Below, piece after piece: positions 1-6,249 of a stretch of DNA of 7,707 bases (positions are counted from its first letter, which is position 1; each line of letters begins with the position of its first letter). The stretch comes from Bacteroidaceae bacterium (GTDB lineage: Bacteria; Bacteroidota; Bacteroidia; Bacteroidales; Bacteroidaceae), in the NCBI GenBank assembly GCA_017548225.1, contig JAFYMV010000068.1, positions 1 to 7,707 on the forward strand, in the 5' to 3' direction. The notes beneath the pieces are model-generated. The model made no database searches and had not been told where the DNA came from. It worked only from the letters and a program-made list of their open reading frames with translations. The position numbers and the translations under genes were made by a program.

Positions 1-1847
1 CCGTAGAGGCGGGTGGCATAATCGGTGTTGAAGGCGGTAGCGCCGCCGGATATGCGTAGGGTGTGCTTCCCGAATGTGGGCTCGTAGGTTGCTTGGATAT
101 TGCCCATGTAGCCTACCGATAAAGTCTCGGCTGTGACGATGCACCCTTCGGCTTGTGTCTTGAGCGAAAGGGTGGGGGTGAGTGTTCCCTCCCATTGGGC
201 TTTCAGGCGGTGTGTCCATTCGTTGAGCAGACCTCCATTGGGTAGGAGATAGCCTTCTGCGACATCACGCTGCTTGAGACGATAGCGGTACCGCAATGAA
301 AAGGAGTGTGAATAATCTTTTGTGTAATCGATGTTGATAACCCCATCGGTGCCATATGATGGCGCAGAAACGCGGTAGCGAATGAATGGGAAATGATAGG
401 TGTCGGCATACGCGGTAATATGCAGCTTTTGATGAGGCTGCCATTCTGCCCCAAGATAGATGCCTTGCTCTCCTCGCACATCACCTGTAGCCGATATGCT
501 CTTTGCTTCTAATGCCCAATAGTCGTTGGCATAGTAGCGCTGCAGTAGGGTGAGGTGGAAGTTGTCGATGACTTTCAATTGTATCGCGTTGAGTGTAGCT
601 ATAGCCCCTTTGCCGTCTATGGCCGTCTCGCCTGAGATGCTGAATCTGTGATGATACCATGCATAGTCTGCCGATGCATTGACGAAGGAGTTCCCTTGCG
701 GAGCATAGCGTTTGTATGGCTCGGAGGGTATGGCAAAGTTGCGATTGAAAGATTGGTAAATGGCTGTCATGCCCAAGTGAAAGCCATGTGCTGCATATCC
801 CAAATGCGCGCCGAATAGGTTGGCGCGTGTGTTTCTTTTGCGTGCCTGCTCGATGGGTGTGCGGTGATAGCCGTCTGTTTTGAGTGTGCGGATGCCAGCG
901 CCGTCAAGCGTAGCGTCAATATTGCGATATGATGCAAAAGTCGTCAGTTCCCACGCTTGCCAAGCCAATGTTGTGGCAGCGCCAGTGTAATAGTTGCCCT
1001 CGCTCGTTCCCCGATGAGGTTTTATGCTTGGCTGTTGTTGCCCGATTCCCTGCAGCAGCATTGCTTTCCCGAGTGCAAAGCCCGAGTTTATCACGAGTCC
1101 TTGTCCGAAATGGAGGCGGTAGTTGCCGAGTATGAGATTTTTTAGTATCCCTCTATCTCCCAATTGTAGATATCCAGAGATGTAGTCAGGCAAGGGTTGT
1201 TGTGCATTGAAGATGGGCTCTCCAGCATCCTTTTCGGTACAGATGCCCCACGACAGTAGGTTGCCGTAGCGATAGTTGTAGCGTATGTTGTGGTATAGTG
1301 CATTCCCCATGTAGTAGCGCGAGGGGGCCGACTCGAGTTGATTCAGTGTGCGTGGCTCGTATCCGGCTCGCTGATACAGTGGAATATCCACGCGGGTGGA
1401 AAGTTCGCTTTTCCCCTGTGTGAGCATGCGTTTCCATTCTTTATGCCAAGTATCTTCGTTCTTTGAGGCTTTGCCAAAGGTTATAAAGTAGGATAGCAGT
1501 TGCCTTGTGTGGTAGTCGAGCTCGGGGATAAGCATCAGTTCGCCCACGCTATGTAGCTCGCCATGCTTGTGTATGTAGTAATGTATGCCTTCAATCTGTG
1601 TGGCGGTAAGGAAGCCTAATGCTTTCAACTCCAAGCTGTCTGCACTATTGATGTTTATCGGATTGGCCCGCAAGTAGGCGTACTCCTCATAACTGCTTTC
1701 CCAAGTCTCCTGCCCACTCTCTTCGTACTCGATGTGCACTTGTTCGATGAAGGTATCCCATGAAGGGAATTGTGCAGTGGCAGGCAGCCAGTAGCAGAAG
1801 GATGCTACGAGCCCCGATACGATATGTCGCCAATCAGAGAGATTCAT
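1..1847 (-). CDS. Secreted helix-hairpin-helix protein with predicted outer-membrane beta-barrel (C-terminus beyond window)
   Basis: Reading the minus strand from ATG at 1847 gives 615 uninterrupted codons running off the left edge, so the stop is not seen. Residues 1-26 look like a signal peptide (hydrophobic stretch, then ATAQ). Residues about 62-120 form a ComEA-like helix-hairpin-helix segment: NPININSAD, then LKALGFL, then GELHSVGELMLIPEL. The rest, from about 145 on, is rich in alternating aromatic and polar strands (YNYRYGN, GNYRLHFGQGL, SLRYRYRL), as in an outer-membrane barrel. This architecture is a widespread Bacteroidetes family of about 650-720 residues, so roughly the last tenth is probably missing. 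Its function is not established. The HhH part resembles DNA-binding ComEA, which invites a DNA-uptake idea, but that is inference. It is transcribed divergently from argR and has its own promoter. The start is chosen because the signal peptide begins there and the promoter lies just upstream. Confidence 0.85.
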   Translation of the reverse strand, partial: MNLSDWRHIVSGLVASFCYWLPATAQFPSWDTFIEQVHIEYEESGQETWESSYEEYAYLRANPININSADSLELKALGFLTATQIEGIHYYIHKHGELHSVGELMLIPELDYHTRQLLSYFITFGKASKNEDTWHKEWKRMLTQGKSELSTRVDIPLYQRAGYEPRTLNQLESAPSRYYMGNALYHNIRYNYRYGNLLSWGICTEKDAGEPIFNAQQPLPDYISGYLQLGDRGILKNLILGNYRLHFGQGLVINSGFALGKAMLLQGIGQQQPSIKPHRGTSEGNYYTGAATTLAWQAWELTTFASYRNIDATLDGAGIRTLKTDGYHRTPIEQARKRNTRANLFGAHLGYAAHGFHLGMTAIYQSFNRNFAIPSEPYKRYAPQGNSFVNASADYAWYHHRFSISGETAIDGKGAIATLNAIQLKVIDNFHLTLLQRYYANDYWALEAKSISATGDVRGEQGIYLGAEWQPHQKLHITAYADTYHFPFIRYRVSAPSYGTDGVINIDYTKDYSHSFSLRYRYRLKQRDVAEGYLLPNGGLLNEWTHRLKAQWEGTLTPTLSLKTQAEGCIVTAETLSVGYMGNIQATYEPTFGKHTLRISGGATAFNTDYATRLY

Positions 1848-1860
1848 GAGTTTATGCTGA

Positions 1861-1873
1861 CCTTTGGCAAAGG
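1861..1873. promoter_or_regulatory. 13-bp perfect inverted repeat at the predicted minus-strand start site
   Basis: CCTTTG-G-CAAAGG is a perfect palindrome with 6-base arms and a one-base centre. It overlaps the -7 element and predicted start point of the divergent minus-strand promoter, so it could be an operator. It is also partly forced by the TTTG of the promoter itself. No binding protein can be named from the sequence. Confidence 0.3.
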
Positions 1874-1897
1874 TAATATAAAAATATATTAAGTAAA
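1867..1897 (-). promoter_or_regulatory. Putative Bacteroidetes-type promoter of the HhH/barrel gene
   Basis: On the minus strand, TACCTTTGC (1875-1867) matches the Bacteroidetes -7 consensus TAnnTTTG exactly. A TTTA (1897-1894) lies 18 bases upstream as an imperfect -33 TTTG element. Transcription would start near 1862, giving a leader of about 15 bases before the ATG at 1847. The call rests on sequence pattern only. Confidence 0.5.
1874..1891. promoter_or_regulatory. 18-bp AT-only inverted repeat, candidate ArgR operator
   Basis: TAATATA-AAAA-TATATTA has perfect 7-base arms around a four-base A spacer. Its length of 18 bp and its A/T centre match the geometry of the enterobacterial ARG box (wnTGAATwwwwATTCAnw), but the conserved G and C positions are absent. 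It lies in the spacer of the minus-strand promoter and just upstream of the argR promoter, where an autoregulatory ArgR site would be expected. Chance is a real alternative in such AT-rich sequence. Confidence 0.3.
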
Positions 1898-1908
1898 CTG
1901 GCATTGTC

Positions 1909-1940
1909 TTCGCTAAATCGAAATTTTACACTATTTTTGC
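1909..1940 (+). promoter_or_regulatory. Putative Bacteroidetes-type promoter of argR-argC
   Basis: TATTTTTGC at 1932-1940 fits the -7 consensus TAnnTTTG. TTCG at 1909-1912 lies 19 bases upstream and matches the -33 TTTG in three of four positions. The transcript would begin near 1945, giving a leader of about 20 bases before the ATG at 1966. This also argues against the alternative GTG start at 1957, which would leave almost no leader. Confidence 0.5.
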
Positions 1941-1965
1941 GAAGAATAAGGATTTTGTGATTCTG

Positions 1966-2448
1966 ATGAAAAACAAACACAGCCGACTCAATGCCATACG
2001 CGTGATTATCGCAGGAGAGCGCATCGGTAGTCAAGATGAACTGCTGAAGCGCTTGTTGGCACTCGGCTTTGACCTCACGCAAGCCACCCTGTCGCGCGAC
2101 CTCAAGGAGTTGGAGGTGAGCAAGGAGGTAACGGCGAGTGGTGAGAGCATCTACATGTTGCCCGATAGTCCTTTGCATCCCCAGAATGGTATCCCTTATG
2201 CTATACAGATGAGTGGGGGAGTAGTAGCTATTGGTTTCTCGGCCAACATGGCAATCCTCAAGACTCGTACGGGCTATGCAAGAGGTATAGCAGGCGACAT
2301 TGATGGATGCCATTTCGAGTCCGTGCTAGGCACTGTGGCTGGCGATGATACCATCCTCCTTGTCATCAAGGAGGGCTATACGAAGCGTGATGTGTTGGTG
2401 CAGTTGGAGCGCATTATCCCTGAAATAAAAACATTGGAACTACTATGA
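1966..2448 (+). CDS. argR: Arginine repressor ArgR
   Basis: This 160-residue protein is a transcription factor that binds operators as an arginine-dependent hexamer (family knowledge). Residues 1-65 form the winged-helix domain: GSQDELLKRL, then the recognition helix in LTQATLSRDLKEL with the conserved S43-R44. Residues about 78-156 are the oligomerisation and arginine-binding domain, with the GTVAGDDTI motif (D127, D128 contact arginine in characterised homologues). Both domains look complete, and the length is normal for the family. An in-frame GTG at 1957 would add three residues. I prefer the ATG because it begins with the usual MKNK-type N-terminus of Bacteroidetes ArgR and because of the promoter position. 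The stop overlaps the argC start as ATGA, so the two are probably translationally coupled. Repressor versus activator role and target genes cannot be read from the sequence. Confidence 0.93.
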   Translation: MKNKHSRLNAIRVIIAGERIGSQDELLKRLLALGFDLTQATLSRDLKELEVSKEVTASGESIYMLPDSPLHPQNGIPYAIQMSGGVVAIGFSANMAILKTRTGYARGIAGDIDGCHFESVLGTVAGDDTILLVIKEGYTKRDVLVQLERIIPEIKTLELL

Positions 2449-3413
2449 TAAAGACTGGAATTGTTGAAGGTGCAGGCTTCACGGGTGGCGAACTTATCCG
2501 TTTGTTGCTCAATCATCCTGATGTGCAACTGATGTTCATTACAGGTCGCGGTAACAGTGGTCAGAAGATACACGAAGTGCATCGCGGACTTTATGGTGAG
2601 ACCGAGTTGACCTTTGCTGAAGAGCCCGAGTTGGACAAGATTGACCTTCTTTTCCTCTGTACGGATCTTGAGGAGAGCCGTCAGTTTATGTGTACGCACG
2701 AGATTCCCGAAAAGTTGAAGATAATAGATTTCTCGCGTGAATACCGTCTCAAGTCTGATGATAATGAGTTCATCTACGGCTTGCCCGAGCTCAATCGCCG
2801 CGCCATCTGCAAGAGCCGTTTCGTGGCCAACCCCGGCAACTTTGCTACATGTGTTACTTTGGGTTTGCTGCCATTGGCCAAGAATCTCATGCTCAACGAT
2901 GACATCTATGTGCATGCCATTATCGGCAGTACGGGAGCGGGACGCAAATCGTCTACGATGACCCACTTTAGCTGGCGCAATGACAATGTCAGCATCTACA
3001 AGCCCTTTACCCACCAGCATCTGCCCGAGATACGCGAGTCGCTTGAGCAACTGCAGAGCAGTTTCAAGTCGGCCATTCACTTTGTGCCCTATCGCGGCAA
3101 CTTTACCCGTGGTGTATTCTGTACCATCATGGTGAAGAACAAGGTGTCGATAGAGGAGCTCACGCAATTGTACACCGACTACTACGCCAAAGACTCGTTT
3201 ACCCACATCACCCCCGATAATATCGACCTCAAGCAGGTAATCAACACCAACAAGTGCTTGATACACTTGGAGAAGCATGGCGATATGCTGCTCATCACCT
3301 CATGTATCGACAATCTACTGAAGGGTACAAGCGGGCAGGCGGTGCACAACATGAACTTGCTGTTCAATCTCGAGGAGACCACAGGCCTGAACTTGAAGGC
3401 GACTGCATATTAA
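2445..3413 (+). CDS. argC: ArgC-like N-acyl-gamma-glutamyl-phosphate reductase homologue lacking the catalytic cysteine
   Basis: The 322-residue protein aligns end to end with Bacteroidetes ArgC, the NADPH-dependent reductase that turns N-acyl-glutamyl phosphate into the semialdehyde in arginine synthesis. Retained parts are YGLPELNRR (111-119), GSTGAG (161-166), HQHLPEI (190-196) with the active-site histidine region, and the C-terminal IDNLLKGTSGQAVHNMN (288-304). Several key residues are changed. The NPGC motif reads NPGN, putting Asn132 where the nucleophilic cysteine belongs. The cofactor loop reads VEGAGFTG, with Glu8 for the first glycine. The usual AHG after FxCT is Asp74-Leu75-Glu76. 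The SxDYR motif is SREYR (Glu99). The normal reductase reaction therefore seems unlikely. No stop or frameshift is present. It overlaps argR by four bases, while argG, argD and argB are not in the window. It may be a pseudoenzyme with a regulatory or scaffolding role, a repurposed enzyme, or an early decaying gene. Confidence 0.85.
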   Translation: MIKTGIVEGAGFTGGELIRLLLNHPDVQLMFITGRGNSGQKIHEVHRGLYGETELTFAEEPELDKIDLLFLCTDLEESRQFMCTHEIPEKLKIIDFSREYRLKSDDNEFIYGLPELNRRAICKSRFVANPGNFATCVTLGLLPLAKNLMLNDDIYVHAIIGSTGAGRKSSTMTHFSWRNDNVSIYKPFTHQHLPEIRESLEQLQSSFKSAIHFVPYRGNFTRGVFCTIMVKNKVSIEELTQLYTDYYAKDSFTHITPDNIDLKQVINTNKCLIHLEKHGDMLLITSCIDNLLKGTSGQAVHNMNLLFNLEETTGLNLKATAY

Positions 3414-3423
3414 TATCCTTTTA

Positions 3424-4848
3424 ATGATACTGCGTATGATGAATCGTAAAAGAATACTTTCGGTAGCTCTGCTGCTTGTGTGCTTTTGCCTGTCAGGCAT
3501 AGCCAAAGCTCCGAAGTATGTGTTTTATTTCATTGGAGATGGCATGAGTCTCAATCATGTGTTGGGTACCCAGTATTTCCTAGCGAAGCAGCCTGCCGAC
3601 CGATTGGGTATAGCTCCCCTTTGTTTCACGCAGTTTCCCTATACGGGATTGGCCGCTACCTTCTCGGGCAATAGCGATGTTACCGACTCGGCAGCGGGAG
3701 GCACCGCCCTTGCCTGTGGCGTAAAGACCGTCAATGGCACCGTAGGCTTGGCCACCAATCAGGCCACCCGTCTGACCAGTATTGCAGAACTTGCCAAGCA
3801 GCAGGGCTTGCGCGTGGGGGTAGCCACTAGCGTTACGCTCAATCATGCCACTCCGGCATCGTTCTATGCCCATCAGAGAAGTCGCAACGACTACTATGAG
3901 ATTGGCGTGCAGTTGGCCCAGTCGGGATTCAACTTTTTTGGTGGTGGCGACTTCGAGGAGAATGTCAAAGCCGATGACCGTACAGCTCCTCAACTGTATG
4001 ATGTAGCTGAAGATGCTGGTTACAAGATTGTACGCGGATACGACAAATTTAAGAAAAGTGATAAGGTCATCCTCATCCAAGACAAGAAAGCGTTGGAAAG
4101 TACGCTCCCCTATGCCATTGATGCTACCGACGAATCGCTTACTTTGGCGCAGATTACTACGGCGGCCATTGAGGTACTGGACAATCGTAAGGGTTTCTTC
4201 CTGATGGTCGAAGGTGGTAAGATAGACTATGCCTCACATGCCAATGATGCGGCAACGGTATTCCACGAGGTTATTGACTTTGACAATGCCATTCGTGTGG
4301 CATACGACTTTTACTTGCAGCATCCTCAAGAGACGCTTATCGTCATCACCGCCGATCATGAGACGGGCGGACTTACGCTCGGCAATGGGCAATATGCACT
4401 CAACTTCCCGGCATTGCATGCCCAGAAGGTGAGCCATGTGGGATTCTCGCGACTGATCAATCGCATGCGCCACGATACTCACGACAAGGTGAGCTGGGAG
4501 CAGGTGCGCGAGGCGCTGAGAGCGAACTTTGGTTTTTGGGATCAGATAACCCTCAGCGAGAAGGATGAAAAGGCGCTCTACGACGAGTATCGCCGGTCGA
4601 TTGCTGACAACAAGAAGGTGAGTATGGCCAAGAGTTTGTACTATATGGACGAGCCCATCTCGGCATTAGCCATAAGGATACTTGACCGCATCGGCATGGT
4701 CGGGTGGCCTGTAGGTAGCCATACGGCAGCCTATGTGCCCATATTTGCGGTGGGCAATGGCGCCGAGCGCTTCTGTGGGCAAATGGACAATACGGACATC
4801 CCCAAGCGTATTGCCGAAGTGGCGGGATATGGAACAATTGACAAATGA
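3424..4848 (+). CDS. Secreted alkaline phosphatase (PhoA-type metalloenzyme)
   Basis: This is a 474-residue member of the alkaline phosphatase superfamily, which hydrolyses phosphate monoesters with two zinc ions and one magnesium ion. An N-terminal basic and hydrophobic segment ending GIAKA (residues 25-29) is a signal peptide, so it should act in the periplasm or at the surface. Metal and catalytic residues are all visible: Asp39 in FIGDGMS, the nucleophile Ser89 in TDSAAGGTA, His141 in NHATPAS, then Glu263, Asp268 and His272 in VEGGKIDYASH with the same spacing as E. coli Glu322/Asp327/His331. Asp311-His312 in TADHETGG and His433 in GSHTAAYVP complete the set. In-frame ATGs at 3436 and 3439 give an equally good signal peptide, so the true start is uncertain by up to five codons. 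It follows argC by 10 bases and may share its transcript. No phosphate-starvation signal was recognised. Confidence 0.92.
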   Translation: MILRMMNRKRILSVALLLVCFCLSGIAKAPKYVFYFIGDGMSLNHVLGTQYFLAKQPADRLGIAPLCFTQFPYTGLAATFSGNSDVTDSAAGGTALACGVKTVNGTVGLATNQATRLTSIAELAKQQGLRVGVATSVTLNHATPASFYAHQRSRNDYYEIGVQLAQSGFNFFGGGDFEENVKADDRTAPQLYDVAEDAGYKIVRGYDKFKKSDKVILIQDKKALESTLPYAIDATDESLTLAQITTAAIEVLDNRKGFFLMVEGGKIDYASHANDAATVFHEVIDFDNAIRVAYDFYLQHPQETLIVITADHETGGLTLGNGQYALNFPALHAQKVSHVGFSRLINRMRHDTHDKVSWEQVREALRANFGFWDQITLSEKDEKALYDEYRRSIADNKKVSMAKSLYYMDEPISALAIRILDRIGMVGWPVGSHTAAYVPIFAVGNGAERFCGQMDNTDIPKRIAEVAGYGTIDK

Positions 4849-4890
4849 TAATTTGACAAATTAATTTTTAATTTTTAATTTAAAAAAACC
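4838..4890. repeat. AT-rich spacer: two TTGACAAAT direct repeats plus three tandem TTAATTT units
   Basis: TTGACAAAT occurs at 4838-4846 and again at 4853-4861, the first copy running into the phosphatase stop codon. Directly after come three perfect head-to-tail TTAATTT copies (4861-4881) and then seven A residues. The whole tract is nearly free of G and C, in sharp contrast to the flanking genes. Similar TTGAC/TTAATTTTTAA tracts are, from memory, common between genes in Bacteroidales. It may act as leader or UP-like DNA for purD, or simply as slippage-prone spacer. Confidence 0.6.
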
Positions 4891-4977
4891 ATGGGTATTG
4901 GCATACGACATATTGTTCCAGAGTATCCTGCAAGAGAGAAGATGATTTATTTCCCCGATATAGAAATGATTAAGCTT

Positions 4978-6249
4978 ATGAAAATATTATTGTTGGGCAG
5001 TGGCGGACGCGAGCATGCCCTGGCTTGGAAGATAAGCCAAAGTCCGAAAGTAGAGAAGTTATATATTGCTCCCGGCAATGCCGGTACACGCGAGGTGGGT
5101 GAGAATGTAGCCCTTTCGGCAACCGACTTTGATGGCATCAAGGCCTTCGTGCTTGACAATGCCATTGACATGGTTGTGGTGGGCCCCGAAGACCCGCTGG
5201 TAAAGGGTGTGTACGACTATTTCCGCGACGATGAGCAGCTCAAGAATATCCCCGTTATCGGTCCCTCAAAGGAGGGTGCTACCCTTGAGGGAAGCAAGGA
5301 CTTTGCCAAAGCCTTCATGATGCGCCACAATATTCCTACAGCACGCTATCAGACCTTTACCCAAGCCACTTTGGATGAGGGTATCGCCTTCCTTCGCACC
5401 CTCGAGGCCCCCTATGTGCTGAAGGCCGACGGACTCTGCGCCGGTAAGGGTGTACTTATCCTCCCCACCCTTGAGGAGGCCGAGAAGGAGCTCAGCGAAA
5501 TGCTGGGCGGTATGTTTGGCTCGGCATCGGCAAGCGTAGTGATTGAGGAGTTCCTCTCGGGTGTCGAGTGCTCGGTATTCGTGCTCACCGATGGCAAGAA
5601 CTACAAGCTCCTTCCCGAAGCCAAAGACTACAAGCGTATTGGCGAGGGTGATACAGGCTTGAACACCGGTGGTATGGGCTCTATCTCTCCTGTGCCTTTC
5701 GCTGATGCAGCGTGGATGCAGAAGGTCGAGGAGCGTATCGTGCGCCCCACCGTCGAAGGGCTGGCTGCTGAGGGCATCGACTACAAGGGCTTCATCTTCT
5801 TCGGCCTTATCAATGTGAAGGGCGAGCCTATGGTGATTGAGTACAATGTGCGCATGGGCGACCCTGAGACCGAGAGTGTGATGCTGCGTCTGAAGAGCGA
5901 TATCGTGGACCTCTTCGAAGGTGTGGCCGAAGGCAACCTCGATGAGCGCACCATTGAGTTTGACCCTCGCAGTGCAGTGTGCGTGATGCTCGTGTCGGGT
6001 GGTTATCCTGGCGACTATGTCAAGGGCTACCCCATCACCGGCTTTGATAAGGTAGAGGGTAGTTATCTCTTCCATGCCGGTACGACAGTGAAGGACGGAC
6101 AGGTCGTAACCAACGGTGGCCGCGTCATTGCCGTAAGCTCATATGGCGATACCCAGTTGGAGGCGTTGGCTACCTCATTTAAGAATGCACAGGCACTGCA
6201 TTTCACCGATATGTATTGCCGTAGCGATATTGGTAAGGACATCCTTTAA
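4978..6249 (+). CDS. purD: Phosphoribosylamine-glycine ligase (GAR synthetase)
   Basis: PurD joins phosphoribosylamine and glycine with ATP to make glycinamide ribonucleotide, the second step of purine synthesis, in the cytoplasm. The 423-residue protein has the family's usual length. Seen in order are the N-terminal MKILLLGSGGREHALAW, PGNAGT (32-37), VVGPEDPL (67-74), the ATP-grasp parts VLKADGLCAGKGV (147-159) and NTGGMGS (229-235), and the metal-binding RMGDPETE (292-299), with Glu288 and Asn290 just before. Methionine as the second residue of that last motif is, as I recall, usual in Bacteroidetes. I place the start at 4978 because it is exactly the family N-terminus. In-frame ATGs at 4891, 4936 and 4966 would add up to 29 residues, and the 4891 one follows an A-rich tract that resembles a Bacteroidetes leader. 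The stop codon shares its last A with the ATG of the next gene. Confidence 0.96.
   Translation: MKILLLGSGGREHALAWKISQSPKVEKLYIAPGNAGTREVGENVALSATDFDGIKAFVLDNAIDMVVVGPEDPLVKGVYDYFRDDEQLKNIPVIGPSKEGATLEGSKDFAKAFMMRHNIPTARYQTFTQATLDEGIAFLRTLEAPYVLKADGLCAGKGVLILPTLEEAEKELSEMLGGMFGSASASVVIEEFLSGVECSVFVLTDGKNYKLLPEAKDYKRIGEGDTGLNTGGMGSISPVPFADAAWMQKVEERIVRPTVEGLAAEGIDYKGFIFFGLINVKGEPMVIEYNVRMGDPETESVMLRLKSDIVDLFEGVAEGNLDERTIEFDPRSAVCVMLVSGGYPGDYVKGYPITGFDKVEGSYLFHAGTTVKDGQVVTNGGRVIAVSSYGDTQLEALATSFKNAQALHFTDMYCRSDIGKDIL

Noticed and set aside
1957..1965. GTG start for argR adding three residues
   Set aside because: The ATG at 1966 matches the family N-terminus, and the predicted promoter would leave too short a leader for the GTG.
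2376..3278. 300-codon open frame on the minus strand
   Set aside because: It is antisense to the argR end and argC, has no family resemblance, and follows from the codon bias of the plus-strand gene.
2445..3413. argC as a broken pseudogene
   Set aside because: The frame is full length, without stops or frameshifts, with a well-kept C-terminal half and coupled translation; I treat it as an intact gene with altered active site, though early decay cannot be excluded.
3466..3490. Lipoprotein signal (lipobox) in the alkaline phosphatase
   Set aside because: The two cysteines at residues 20 and 22 are preceded by Val and Phe, not Gly/Ala/Ser, and an ordinary signal peptidase I site (GIAKA) follows.
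4853..4881. sigma70-like TTGACA-N17-TAATTT promoter before purD
   Set aside because: The Bacteroidetes primary sigma factor does not use this consensus, and TTGACA is part of a duplicated repeat unit in AT-only sequence; chance match likely.
5266..6075. 269-codon open frame on the minus strand
   Set aside because: It is fully antisense to purD, whose protein motifs are unmistakable; histidine-rich, low-sense translation typical of a shadow frame.
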